Part shown: piece by piece, positions 9,379 to 19,437 of the stretch
Position numbering within the stretch: the first letter of the stretch is position 1
How the letters are laid out: each line of letters opens with the position of its first letter
Assembly: GCA_947474455.1 (NCBI GenBank)
Contig: CANJIL010000004.1
Span: 1 to 64,000 of the forward strand
DNA: 64,000 bases
DNA from: Hyphomonadaceae bacterium
GTDB taxonomy: Bacteria; Pseudomonadota; Alphaproteobacteria; Caulobacterales; Hyphomonadaceae
Direction of reading: 5' to 3'
The notes under the pieces: generated by a model
What the model saw: only the letters and a program-made list of their open reading frames with translations
Told to the model about the DNA's origin: nothing
The model's database searches: none
Position numbers and translations under genes: made by a program

Positions 9379-10920
9379 TCAGCTCCATTTCCGGCCGGCA
9401 AAGGCGAACAGGCCGATCGCCACAATGAAGGCGGCGCATATGACCACGGTCCCCGTCGACCCCTTTAAGAAGTCCTGTACTGGCCTGAGCGGGGACGCTT
9501 CCACGGCGCCAGTATGCGTTCCAGGCGACGGCGGCGCCTGGATAACGACTGCAGGCGCCTGCGAAGACGTCTCAACGACAGGCGTCGCTGCAACGGGAGC
9601 CACAGGAGGCGGGGCTGCAGTCTTAGCCGGCGCAGGAGGTGGCGTCACCTCAGGAGCGGGCCGAGCTTGCTGCGCCGCCTCCGTCGTCGGCAGCGCTTCT
9701 TCGGCGCCGCCGGTTTCGCCGCCGCCGGCCGCCGCAGCGCCGACGCCGACCGCTGCAGCGGCTCCGCCCGCCACCGCGGTCGAACTCACCGGCGCCTTTG
9801 TCGATGTCTGGGGCGGCAGCTGTTTGAAGCCATCCGCAGTCGCCGCACCGCCGCGCCGCGCATCGGCGATAGCCGCTTCCGCGCAGAGCCTGTCGAACGT
9901 CGCCTCATCCACTTCGCCTGTCACGGGAAGGCCGCATTTCGTTTGGAAGTCCCTCAGCGCCCGCACGGACACGTCGTCGAACTTGCCGATCGTCCCCGCC
10001 GTGCGGGCGGGCAGATGCTTGAGCGAGATAAGGCAGCGGTTGAGAAAGCGCCCCCGCCCCGTCCATTTCGTGTTTCGCGCGAACGCACCGAACATCGCAA
10101 ACCCATCGCGGCGATAGGAATCCTCGAAGAAGTCCGCGGAGTAGTCGTCCCACGCCGTGAGGTCATAGCTATGCACCGTCAGCGGCAGCGCCAGGTTCCA
10201 GGCGCCCGCCGCGATCAGCTTCTTGATCTCGTCCATGCGATAGACCGAGTTGCGTACGGCCTCGCTGGAGCTTTCGCTCAGCCACTGCCGCCGCGCATCG
10301 ACATAGGCGGCGATCCATTCCTTCTCATTGGCCGCCGAAGCCGGCCCCGCAACTTCGTTTGCCCTGTCCTTCTGGGCGGTCCTGAACGCCACGCCTGACT
10401 GGATTTGCGAGTCATAGGCAACCGCCGCCGACAGGGCGTGTACGAACCCCGCCGCCTTCCAGGCCTGCAGCGCCGGCAACATGAAATTGTCGTAGAAATA
10501 CCTGTCCTGCGCGTCCGCCATCGCGCGGTCAGAAGCCGCTGCAATCAGCAGGTCACGCAGCTCATCATCCTGCAGCAACGCAAGACGCTGTTTTTCGATG
10601 GACGCCAGCCGCTTTTTTTCCTTGTCGCCGATCTGCACCGGCGGCACCTTCACCGCCGCCAGGCGGGTTCGCATCTTGGCCGTCAGGTCCGCATCCGCAC
10701 GGGGCATTTCGCAGTAGTTGGACACCAGGCGGAACAGATTTCCGCTGGTGTGGGACACCTGATGCTTGCCAAAACTCAGCCCGCCGGGATCTGATTTCGC
10801 CCGTGCAACAGTTTCATAACGGAAAGGCCGCCCGCCCTCGAAGACGCCGACAATAGCGTCGATCGTTGCAATCTGCAGTTCAGACAGGCCCAACTCACTC
10901 ACGCCCGCACCCAAACTCAC
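9379..10920 (-). CDS. GH46 chitosanase-like protein with peptidoglycan-binding domain, Pro/Ala linker and C-terminal transmembrane anchor
   Basis: N-terminal DPGGLSFGKHQVSHTSGNLFRLVSNYCE; PG-binding-like FDDVSVRALRDFQTKCGLPVTGEVDEATFDRL; P/A/V-rich linker; terminal helix GTVVICAAFIVAIGLFAFAGRKWS. Confidence 0.6.
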   Translation of the reverse strand: MSLGAGVSELGLSELQIATIDAIVGVFEGGRPFRYETVARAKSDPGGLSFGKHQVSHTSGNLFRLVSNYCEMPRADADLTAKMRTRLAAVKVPPVQIGDKEKKRLASIEKQRLALLQDDELRDLLIAAASDRAMADAQDRYFYDNFMLPALQAWKAAGFVHALSAAVAYDSQIQSGVAFRTAQKDRANEVAGPASAANEKEWIAAYVDARRQWLSESSSEAVRNSVYRMDEIKKLIAAGAWNLALPLTVHSYDLTAWDDYSADFFEDSYRRDGFAMFGAFARNTKWTGRGRFLNRCLISLKHLPARTAGTIGKFDDVSVRALRDFQTKCGLPVTGEVDEATFDRLCAEAAIADARRGGAATADGFKQLPPQTSTKAPVSSTAVAGGAAAAVGVGAAAAGGGETGGAEEALPTTEAAQQARPAPEVTPPPAPAKTAAPPPVAPVAATPVVETSSQAPAVVIQAPPSPGTHTGAVEASPLRPVQDFLKGSTGTVVICAAFIVAIGLFAFAGRKWS

Positions 10921-11020
10921 TCAGCCTGTTGCTGCGCGGTGGAGCTTAAAATAAGGTCTGCGGATAGCCAAGCGGCTGCGTGCACAGAAAGCAGCCTGAG
11001 AAACGCGTGCGGGGCGAGTC

Positions 11021-12322
11021 GTGTTTGGGGGGCCACTAGTCGAGCTGGTCTTGGTGATGGTCTTCGTCTTCCTGACGATGAGCGCAATCGTAAGCACGCT
11101 CCAGGAAGTCGTCGCCCAGACAATCCGCGCCCGTTCGCGCACGCTGCAAAAGTGCATCCGCCAGATGCTGCACGACGACGTCTACAAGAACCAGATCTAC
11201 GAACGTTTCTTCCGTCACCCGCGCATCGCCGTGCCCGGCCGCGCGGTCAACCAACTCACCAACATCAGTCCGGAGGACTTCGCCGTAGCCATGGCGACCG
11301 CCGTGCAGCCCGACGACTCGTCGCACGATTGCATAACGGAGCTGCCAGCTTCCGTTCGTGCATTGAAGGACGGCGCCCTTAAGCAGCGCCTGTGCCTCGC
11401 CATGCCTGACGTGTTCCGTGACGGCGCGGACCCGGACCTGATCAAGCAGTCGGTCACGGCCTGGTACAACGCCTCGATGAACAAGACGATGGAGATCTAC
11501 AAGTCCGAAACGCGGATGCGTCTCTATTTTGTCGCTGCCGTCGCGACCGTGATGCTCAACGTGAGCCCGATCAAGATCGCGCAGGCGCTGCAGAGCCAGC
11601 CCGAACTGCGTGCAGCATTCGCATCGGCCGTGCCCGAACTCAGCACGCTTGTCCTCAATGTCAGCGACAATGCTTCCGCGCGCCTCTCAGGCTCGTCGCA
11701 ACAAGAACGCGGCCCCGACGTCCAGACACTGACGTCCGACCTTCCCTCCTCCGACGTGCAAACCATGCTGGCGATTTTCGAATGCACACGGGGGCGCACG
11801 GGTCTGCCCATCGGCTGGCCGTGGATGGCCAAAGCCTTTGACCAGATCGGCACACAGACGAGCAGCCTGCTTGGCTCATCCCCCAATAGAACGCATGCCT
11901 GCGGGACTGCGCTGGCGACCGCGCAGATGTCTGACAATCTCAAGTCGCAGCTTTCCATGCTGAATCTCAGCGCCGGCCAGACGGCGGCCGCAGCAGCGAG
12001 CACCGAGACGCTCGCCCAACCGCCTGCCCCAGCGCCACAACCTGTCTCTCAGCCCGCACCGCCGACAGCCGAAAAATCTGACGCATCGGCGACGGAACGC
12101 GCCGTCGAAGAACCGGCAGCTCACGCCACGCTTGTCGCGCTCAAGCCAACGCCGCAACAGATCGCCGCCGCCTCCGCGATGTTCACCCCGCAATACGGAC
12201 CGACTTTCGCAACCGATCCCTGGTTTATGGTGCTGCTCGGCTGGCTTGTCATGGTCGTCGCCGCCGGCCAGGGCGCGCCCTTCTGGTTCAACCTTCTCCA
12301 GAAGCTGGTCTCGCGGAAATAG
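11021..12322 (+). CDS. uncharacterised multi-pass membrane protein
   Basis: 433 aa from a GTG start; N-terminal helix ELVLVMVFVFLTMSAIVSTLQEVV, internal helix, Pro/Ala-rich stretch, C-terminal helix. Divergent from the GH46-like gene. Confidence 0.7.
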   Translation: MFGGPLVELVLVMVFVFLTMSAIVSTLQEVVAQTIRARSRTLQKCIRQMLHDDVYKNQIYERFFRHPRIAVPGRAVNQLTNISPEDFAVAMATAVQPDDSSHDCITELPASVRALKDGALKQRLCLAMPDVFRDGADPDLIKQSVTAWYNASMNKTMEIYKSETRMRLYFVAAVATVMLNVSPIKIAQALQSQPELRAAFASAVPELSTLVLNVSDNASARLSGSSQQERGPDVQTLTSDLPSSDVQTMLAIFECTRGRTGLPIGWPWMAKAFDQIGTQTSSLLGSSPNRTHACGTALATAQMSDNLKSQLSMLNLSAGQTAAAAASTETLAQPPAPAPQPVSQPAPPTAEKSDASATERAVEEPAAHATLVALKPTPQQIAAASAMFTPQYGPTFATDPWFMVLLGWLVMVVAAGQGAPFWFNLLQKLVSRK

Positions 12323-12394
12323 CTTCATCCGGGCGACATGGACTCGCTGAAGCATCAGGCATAGTATCGTTCCAGATCGCGGGCGGAGTGACTG

Positions 12395-12808
12395 ATGCCT
12401 TCGCAGGGAATGATCGTCGGCGACAATTGGCTTGCCATCGCCGCAGCCGCCGTGGGTTTCTACGCCGTCGGCTTCATCATCTACGGCGCCGTGTTCTCGA
12501 AGCTCTGGATGAAGCTGTCCGGCTACGCGAAGGAACAACTCCAGCCGCACATGTGGAAGATGGCGATCTCACCGATCATGCCCATCCTCACGGCCATCGG
12601 CCTCGCCATAATCCTGAAGCTTGCGCGCGTTGACAATCTCGCTGTCGGCCTCGTCCTCACCTTCCAGACCTGGTTCTTCATCGTCCTGTCGACGCGGCTC
12701 TATTCCTTCGTCTACAGCCCAGAAAAGCCCGGATTGCTTGTGATGGATGCGATCCACCTTTTTCTCGGCACGATGATCGCCGGCGCCATAATATCGGCTT
12801 GGCCCTAG
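12395..12808 (+). CDS. DUF1761-like membrane protein
   Basis: NWLAIAAAAVGFYAVGFIIYGAVFSKLWM and four predicted hydrophobic segments. Confidence 0.7.
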   Translation: MPSQGMIVGDNWLAIAAAAVGFYAVGFIIYGAVFSKLWMKLSGYAKEQLQPHMWKMAISPIMPILTAIGLAIILKLARVDNLAVGLVLTFQTWFFIVLSTRLYSFVYSPEKPGLLVMDAIHLFLGTMIAGAIISAWP

Positions 12809-13278
12809 CGGTTCGCTCGCACCGAGAGCACGTGCTGCTCGATCGCCCCGCCGGGCGCAGTTGAAAGGATCACGACCTCGAGCTTGCCCGAAGCCGGCGT
12901 GAAGCGGCGCGTGACGAGACCTTCTGGATCGGCCAGCGGCGCCGACGACCAACCCTTCGGCATCAGGCAACTGCCGATGCGATCGATCATCGAGAGGGTG
13001 CCCGGCGCGATCGTAGAGGCATCGATCGACCAGGTGCATTCATACATGTCCCTGGTGTCGCCATGCTTCACGCGGCACTCATAGGCGCTTTCCAGTCCTG
13101 CCGGCCGGGCGACATCGGGCAGCTCCTTGCCTGTGCGCTCATCGACCTCGAACTTGCGGAAAGGCGCCGGCCCACCCGCATCAAGCAGCAAGGCATCGAG
13201 CCCGTGGCACATGACGTCCTGTGCGAACGCTGCCGGCGTCGCTCCAGCCAGCGCGCAGGCAAGCACAATCCATTTCAT
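12805..13278 (-). CDS. exported hypothetical protein
   Basis: Signal peptide MKWIVLACALAGATPAAFAQ; uninterrupted ORF. Confidence 0.65.
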   Translation of the reverse strand: MKWIVLACALAGATPAAFAQDVMCHGLDALLLDAGGPAPFRKFEVDERTGKELPDVARPAGLESAYECRVKHGDTRDMYECTWSIDASTIAPGTLSMIDRIGSCLMPKGWSSAPLADPEGLVTRRFTPASGKLEVVILSTAPGGAIEQHVLSVRANR

Positions 13279-13410
13279 TCCGTCCCTCCCCGATCGTGGC
13301 GAATAATGCTTCGGCGGGCGGCAACGTCAACGCTTGGCTGTTGTTCGCTGGAATAACCTCACTTGGCCGCATAGCCTCGACATGCTCTGCCTTGCAGGAA
13401 CGGATCGACT

Positions 13411-14845
13411 CATGCGACGCAGCCTCCTAGCCGCCGCAAGCTTCCTCGCGGCATCGGCCTGCGCCTCGGCCCCGTCAGCTGGTCCGGTCTCGACAGCCGC
13501 CGCCGCGGCCGGCGAGGGTGAATTCCGCGCGCTCTTCAAGGAACTGGTCGAGATCAACACGACGCTTTCCGTTGGCTCGTGCATCAAAGCCTCTGAAGCG
13601 ATGAAGGCCCGTCTGCTCGCTGCCGGGTGGCCGGAAAGCGACCTCCATACCCTCGTTCCAAGCCCAGTCGTCCGCAGGACAGCAATTTCGTCGCCGTTCT
13701 GCCGGGCACGAATCCGGCGAAGAAAGCCATCCTCCTGATGGCCCACATCGATGTCGTCGAAGCCAAACGGGAAGACTGGGAGCGCGATCCCTTCATCCTC
13801 ACCGAAGCAGGAGGTTGCTTCTACGCCCGCGGCGTCAGCGACGACAAAGGCATGGCCGCGATCTTCACGGACTCAATGATCCGCTACAAGCGCGAAGGCT
13901 ACCGGCCCGAACGCACGATCAAGATGATGCTCAATTGCGGCAAGGAAGGCCCGAACGAACTCGTCGGCGCCAAATACATGGTCGACAACCATCTCGACCA
14001 CATCAGCGCCGCGTTCACGCTCAACGAAGGCGCCGTCGGCCGCATCGATCCCGACACCGGACAATACACACCTACAACGGCGTGCAGGCAGGCGAGAAAC
14101 TCAATCAGGACTTCGCGATCGAAGTGACGAACCCCGGCGGCCACTCCTCCCGCCTGGCGGCTGACAACGCGATCTACCGCCTTGGCGCGGCACTCGCCAA
14201 AATCCAGGCCATCGAATTCCCGATCGAGTTCAACGACGCCACCACCGGGTTCTTCAAACGCATGGGCGAACTCACGCCCGGCCAGGAAGGCCAGGACATG
14301 CACGACGCAGCAATGGGAGAAAACGCCGCCGCCATCCGCCGCCTGATGGTCAACCTTGGCTACAACGCCCTCTTGCGCACAACCTGCATAGCTACCGAGC
14401 TGAGCGCCGGCCATGCGCCCAACGCGCTGCCTCAACGCGCAACAGCCAACGTAAATTGCCGCATCTTCCCCGGCCGCACCCAGGAGGCGATCCAGAAGCA
14501 ACTCATCGCCGCGATCGGCGACGCCGGCGTCAGCGTCACCATGAAGTCCGACCCGGAAGAACCCGGCGCGCCGCCGAAACTGACGCCGGACATCCTCGGC
14601 CCGATCGAAAAATCACTGAACGGATGTGGCCCGGCGTGCGTGTCGTTCCCGCAATGGCGACCGGCGCCACAGACGGCCGCTTCCTCACGCCCGCCGAGAT
14701 TCCAACCTACGGCGTCTCCGGCATTTTTGCCGATCCAGACACAAGCGGCGTGCACGGCCTCAACGAACGCATCGGCGTGAAGCAGCTGATGGAGGGCCGT
14801 GTCTTCCTGCATCTTCTGGTCAAGGAATACGCGGGCGGAAAATAG
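13411..14845 (+). pseudogene. M20 family metallopeptidase with three frameshifts
   Basis: Consecutive pieces in three frames: MRRSLLAAASFLAASACAS..DLHTLVPS; RPQDSNFVAVLPG..MAHIDVVEAKREDWERDPF..NEGAVGRIDPDTGQYT; YNGVQAGEKLNQDFAIEVTNPGGHSS..CRIFPGRTQ; ERMWPGVRVVPAMATGATDGRFL. Breaks near 13655-13675, 14065-14080 and 14605-14620. Confidence 0.85.
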
Positions 14846-14849
14846 CACC

Positions 14850-15254
14850 TCAGGCCCAGCCAAAACCCTTGAGAATCATCACGCCTCCAGCCGCTGACAC
14901 CGCTGAAAGCGCGGCGCCCCAGATCATGTCCACGATCACCATGAGCATGGGCCAGTTCTTCAGCGTGGCGAGATTGGTAAGGTCATAGGTTCCATACGCC
15001 ACCAGTCCGAGAACCGCGCCCAACATCGCAGCCTTCACCCATCCGCCATCCTCCAACGCGGGCGCCACCGCGAAAAGGCTCAGCCCTGCCACATAGAGCA
15101 GGTAGAAGAGCACCGCCGGTGCAATCTCGATTTTCTCCCGCATCAGAGGGCCGAGCTGCTGGGTGATCCACCCTCGCGCAATCACGCCAAGCCATAGCAG
15201 GTCCAGAATCAGCAGGATCAGCCCTGCCGCCAGCGCACCCTTCAGGATCAACAT
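14850..15254 (-). CDS. DUF2177 family membrane protein
   Basis: MLILKGALAAGLILLILDLLWLGVIARGW..YGTYDLTNLATLKNWP..; internal ATG at 15254. Confidence 0.85.
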   Translation of the reverse strand: MLILKGALAAGLILLILDLLWLGVIARGWITQQLGPLMREKIEIAPAVLFYLLYVAGLSLFAVAPALEDGGWVKAAMLGAVLGLVAYGTYDLTNLATLKNWPMLMVIVDMIWGAALSAVSAAGGVMILKGFGWA

Positions 15255-15367
15255 GGCCAGCCTCGCGTCTTCAGCGACTTGATACGCAGCCCAGCGGAAG
15301 TGGATGCAGGATTGAATGTAATTTCTGGACACGCTAGACCTGACGCTCCGGTAACCCGCGAGCAAAG

Positions 15368-16057
15368 ATGCGCCGTCACCACATCCTGTTGGCGCTGCTT
15401 GTTTTTGCGCTGATCGCGCCGCCCGTCTTCGCCCATGCCATCGGCGGCAGTGACGCCCAGTTCGTGCGCAACACCGTTGGAGCGGACCCGTTCCCGTTCC
15501 TCTATCTCGGCGCCAAGCACATGGTGACGGGATACGATCACCTGCTTTTCCTGCTCGGCGTCATCTTCTTCCTCTACCGGCTGAAGGACGTACTGCTCTA
15601 CGTGACGCTGTTCTCGCTTGGCCACTCGACCACGCTGATCCTCGGCGTCCTGTTCGACTTCGGTGTGTCTGCCCACCTCGTCGACATGGTTATCGGCCTG
15701 TCCGTTTCCTACAAGGCATTCGAGAATCTCGGCGGTTTTCGCAAGATCGGGCTCGAACTCGACAACCGCATCGCCGTGGGCGGCTTCGGCCTTGTCCACG
15801 GCCTCGGCCTCGCAACAAAACTGCAGGACCTCGGCCTCAACCCTGACGGCCTCCTGCCCAACCTCATAGCCTTCAACATCGGCGTCGAGATCGGCCAACT
15901 TATCGCGCTGTCGCTGATCCTCGTCGTCATGACCCTTTGGCGCACGACCAAGAGCTTCGGCCGCTTCGCCATTGCGGCCAACGCCCTGCTTTTCCTCGCT
16001 GGTATTGTGCTGGCCGGCGAACAGCTTGCAGGCTATTTTCTCGCTGGAGACGCATGA
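15368..16057 (+). CDS. HupE/UreJ family membrane protein
   Basis: GYDHLLFLLGVIFFLYRLKDVLLYVTLFSLGHSTTLI..VHGLGLATKLQDLGL. Confidence 0.85.
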   Translation: MRRHHILLALLVFALIAPPVFAHAIGGSDAQFVRNTVGADPFPFLYLGAKHMVTGYDHLLFLLGVIFFLYRLKDVLLYVTLFSLGHSTTLILGVLFDFGVSAHLVDMVIGLSVSYKAFENLGGFRKIGLELDNRIAVGGFGLVHGLGLATKLQDLGLNPDGLLPNLIAFNIGVEIGQLIALSLILVVMTLWRTTKSFGRFAIAANALLFLAGIVLAGEQLAGYFLAGDA

Positions 16058-16758
16058 TGCCTGAACAGGACATCACCACACCCGACCAGCCCATCGCCCC
16101 GGTGCAGCTCAAGGTATCGGGCAAGATGCTCGCCCTGATCTCCGGCGGCGGCTTCGCCTTCGGCGCGCTCATCGTGCTAGGCGCAATCATGCCGGCCGAA
16201 TTCAAAACCGACCCGCTCGGCATCGGCAAACTCTCTGGCATTGCCCGCCTTTGGGCGCCCGATGAAAAAACCATCGATCCGACTGTTGCGGGCGCACCGC
16301 TCGCCCGCGACTACGACATCGCGCCCCGCACCGACGTGATCGAGATTCCGCTCACCGATTTTCTCGGCGGCGCGAAAGGTTCCGAACTCGAGTACAAGGT
16401 CCATATGAAGAAGGACGCGACCCTGATCTTCGAATGGGAAACCATTGGCGCATCCAACCCCAACGACATTGGCTACGACTTCCATGGGCACACCACGCCC
16501 GCACCCGGCCAGGAAATGACCGTCGCCACGTACAAGCGGGCCCGCGGCCTCTCCCAGAAAGGCGCACTCACCGCCCCGTTTGACGGCATCCAGGGCTGGC
16601 AATTCTCCAACTTTGGTGACAAGCCCGTGGTTATCCGGGTGAAGCTGTCAGGCTTCTATGAACTGGTCCCCGCCGGCCAGGAAGGCAATCTGGCGGGTAT
16701 CATCGCCAACGTCCCCGGCGCCCAGGCCCGCCCGGATTTTCAGACAAATGAGCGCTGA
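16054..16758 (+). CDS. transmembrane anchor protein paired with HupE
   Basis: Overlaps the HupE stop (ATGATG/TGA). One TM segment near the N-terminus, then a soluble domain (ELEYKVHMKKDATLIFEWE..YDFHGHT). Confidence 0.7.
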   Translation: MMPEQDITTPDQPIAPVQLKVSGKMLALISGGGFAFGALIVLGAIMPAEFKTDPLGIGKLSGIARLWAPDEKTIDPTVAGAPLARDYDIAPRTDVIEIPLTDFLGGAKGSELEYKVHMKKDATLIFEWETIGASNPNDIGYDFHGHTTPAPGQEMTVATYKRARGLSQKGALTAPFDGIQGWQFSNFGDKPVVIRVKLSGFYELVPAGQEGNLAGIIANVPGAQARPDFQTNER

Positions 16759-16849
16759 GCGCCACGCGCTGGCCCCGCCACAATTTCGCGCTAACCTTTC
16801 TCCACCCATAGAGTTGGCGGGGGCAGCTGGTTTCGTTTCGGAGACGCGA

Positions 16850-18106
16850 ATGCCGTACCGCGCCATCCTCGCCCTGTCGCTCGCCGGGATTCTCGCCGGT
16901 TGCGCCTCGACCCGCCCCGCCCCCATTGTCGCTGGCGGGCGCACGCCTCCGCATCGTCCGCCCGTCACCACGCCGCCGCCCGTCGCGCCACCGTCCGACT
17001 TCGCGCTGGCGCCCGCCCGCTTCGCCGACATACCAGGCTGGGCCCAGGCCGACATGGCGCCGACCCTTATCGCCTTCAAACGCCAATGCGATAGTTGGAA
17101 GCTCCGCACGCCGGACGCCCCGCTCAGCGGCGGCCGCTATGGCGGCCAAGTGAGTGCCTGGTTCACCGCCTGCAACGCTGCGCTGACGATCCAGCCCGGA
17201 CAGGAACACTGGTTCTTCGAAACCTATTTCGATCCCAACTTCGTCGTCGGCCAGGGTGAAGCGCGTCTCACGGCCTATTTCGAGCCTGTCATCCAGGCAA
17301 GCCGCGAATGGTCGCCGACGTTTACCGAGCCGCTGCTGAAACGCCCGCCCGACATGGTCACCGTGGACCTCGGCGCCTTCGCCGAAGCCTATGACAACGA
17401 GACGCTACGCGGCGCTCCACGCACGCTGAACGGCAAGGTGAACGGCGACCACATCGTGCCCTATCCGAAGCGCGAAGCGATCACGCCCTTTCTCGGCCAG
17501 GTCATCGGCTATGCCCACCCAGCGGACGTATATAACCTGCAGGTCCAGGGCTCCGGCCGCCTCAGCTTCCTGGACGGCACACAGGCCCGCGCACAATTCT
17601 CCGCGCAGAACGGCTACAAGTGGAATTCAGCCCTCGGCGCGCTGCGCAATTCCGGCCGCCTCGCCAGCGCGACATGGGCGAGTTTCCGCTCGTGGCTCGA
17701 CACCAATCCCAGCGAACAAAAGACGGCGCTCAACGCGGATCCGTCCTACGTCTTCTTTCAGGAAGAGCAGATCGCAGACTATACAGCCGGCCCCAAGGGC
17801 GCGGCCAACGTACCCCTGACGCCGATGGGCTCGATCGCTGTAGACCCCGCCTACCATCCCTACGGCGCGATCGTCTTCGTCGACGGCACGCATAACGGCT
17901 ACGCCTTCCAGAAGCTTTTGGTGGCGCAGGACACAGGTGGCGCGATCCGCCGCGGCCCCAACCGCGGCGACGTCTTCGCCGGCACAGGCCCCGAAGCCGG
18001 CGCCTTCGCGGAGAAGATGAACAGCACGCCCGCCCGCTGGTGGACACTGCTGCCAAAGGCCTTCGCCGCGCCGATCGCGGGACTGGCGTCACCGGCGCCG
18101 GGGTGA
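16850..18106 (+). CDS. mltA: membrane-bound lytic murein transglycosylase A
   Basis: Lipobox LAGCAS; LTAYFEPVIQASRE, VQGSGRLSFLDG, VDPAYHPYGAIVFVDG, LLVAQDTGGAIRRGPNRGDVFAGTGPEAGAFAEKM. Confidence 0.93.
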   Translation: MPYRAILALSLAGILAGCASTRPAPIVAGGRTPPHRPPVTTPPPVAPPSDFALAPARFADIPGWAQADMAPTLIAFKRQCDSWKLRTPDAPLSGGRYGGQVSAWFTACNAALTIQPGQEHWFFETYFDPNFVVGQGEARLTAYFEPVIQASREWSPTFTEPLLKRPPDMVTVDLGAFAEAYDNETLRGAPRTLNGKVNGDHIVPYPKREAITPFLGQVIGYAHPADVYNLQVQGSGRLSFLDGTQARAQFSAQNGYKWNSALGALRNSGRLASATWASFRSWLDTNPSEQKTALNADPSYVFFQEEQIADYTAGPKGAANVPLTPMGSIAVDPAYHPYGAIVFVDGTHNGYAFQKLLVAQDTGGAIRRGPNRGDVFAGTGPEAGAFAEKMNSTPARWWTLLPKAFAAPIAGLASPAPG

Positions 18107-18113
18107 AGAGATT

Positions 18114-18506
18114 TTACTTCAAGCGCCTAGGCGGATTCCGCCGGTTCTCACCCGCATGACAAGGCGTCACCCGGTTGCCTGCCTGACCGCGCAGGTGCGC
18201 CACGCGCCACAGATAGCTCATCACCTGAGGCTCGCTTTCAAGAACAAGACCGTTCGCTTTGAGTTCGGCGACGAGATCATCCAGCCGATCACTTTCAAAC
18301 CAGATCTGGGGCCAGTCCCCGCCCGTCCAGCCATCCACCCATTCGATTGAGAATGTCGACGGTTCAGCGCCATCGCGTTCGGGCAGTTCGAAGCGCGCAT
18401 AACGCGGCGGCGCATTCACAATCAGCTTCAGTCCCAGCATTTCATAGAACGCTACACTCGCAGCGTAATCAACGAGCGGGACAGTGTGCTGATTGAGCCT
18501 CCTCAC
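18114..18506 (-). CDS. VOC (glyoxalase-fold) family protein
   Basis: GTG start at 18506 next to the TGA of the upstream gene; LNQHTVPLVDYAASVAFYEMLGLKLIVN..ARFELP. Confidence 0.75.
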   Translation of the reverse strand: MRRLNQHTVPLVDYAASVAFYEMLGLKLIVNAPPRYARFELPERDGAEPSTFSIEWVDGWTGGDWPQIWFESDRLDDLVAELKANGLVLESEPQVMSYLWRVAHLRGQAGNRVTPCHAGENRRNPPRRLK

Positions 18507-18507
18507 T

Positions 18508-19389
18508 TCATTTCTTCTTTCTTGCGCCGACAACCTTTTTCTGCGGCTTTGCCGCGGCAGGCCTCTTCGCGGCCTTGGCCGCCGCTGGCTTGCTAGAGCC
18601 AGCTTTTGCAGCAGCCAAAGCTTCTGCTTCTGCTGGCGTCTTCGGCGACCCCCCCAGCTTCGCCTGCAACGCCATAGCCGCCGCCGGATTGCGCTCCTTC
18701 GCGCCCGAGGTGAAGAACGCAAAAACGTCCTGTGATTTCGCCCACCCCGAAACGAGCTTCGCAAGCCGCCCAATCTCAGCCGACGGATAACCGGCGGCCT
18801 TGCTGCTCTGTGACTGCATCAGACGCGCAACAGCGAAGTTCGAACCCTCGTGCCGCAACTTCGGAAACTCATCATCCTCGGCATAGACCACCGTGGCGCC
18901 ATGCTTCGTCAGCAGATCGTAGAACTCTGGCACATCGAATCCTGACCCACGAACTTCCAGCGCATTCCTAAGCGGGAGCTTGTCCTTCTCCTTGGGCAGG
19001 ACGGACAGGAAGTTGTTGAAATATTCGGCGTCAAACTTCCGCGTCGCTGGAAACTGCCAGTTGATCGGCCCCAGCTTATCCTTCAGCTCTGTAATGCCCT
19101 GCCCGAGAAACAGGTCGACCGACTTCTTCATGTCCTCACGCGTATTCCGCACGGTGGAGAAGCGATGCGCTTTGAGGCTGAACACGAAACCATCCGGCGT
19201 CGTCTCAGCCCACTTTGCAAACGAGCCCGGCTTGAACGATGAGTAATAGGTCGCGTTCACTTCCACCGCCGTCATCTTCCGGCTTATGTAGGCAAGCTGC
19301 TTCGACTTCGAGAGCCCGGACGGATAGAACGTCTCGTCCCACGGCTCGAAGCTCCAGCCGCCCACGCCAACGCGAATGGGATGCGCCAT
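18508..19389 (-). CDS. DUF72 family protein with basic Ala/Lys C-terminal tail
   Basis: VGVGGWSFEPWDETFYPSGLSKSKQLAYISRKMTAVEVNATYYS; tail AGSSKPAAAKAAKRPAAAKPQKKVVGARKKK. Confidence 0.9.
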   Translation of the reverse strand: MAHPIRVGVGGWSFEPWDETFYPSGLSKSKQLAYISRKMTAVEVNATYYSSFKPGSFAKWAETTPDGFVFSLKAHRFSTVRNTREDMKKSVDLFLGQGITELKDKLGPINWQFPATRKFDAEYFNNFLSVLPKEKDKLPLRNALEVRGSGFDVPEFYDLLTKHGATVVYAEDDEFPKLRHEGSNFAVARLMQSQSSKAAGYPSAEIGRLAKLVSGWAKSQDVFAFFTSGAKERNPAAAMALQAKLGGSPKTPAEAEALAAAKAGSSKPAAAKAAKRPAAAKPQKKVVGARKKK

Positions 19390-19437
19390 ACCAAGCCTCC
19401 CTTTGTGCTGATCGCCCTCTGGCACGCCCGCCGGATG

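Noticed and set aside
13411-14845. Programmed ribosomal frameshifting in the M20 gene
   Set aside because: Three separate shifts without slippery-site/pseudoknot features; decay or sequence error is simpler.
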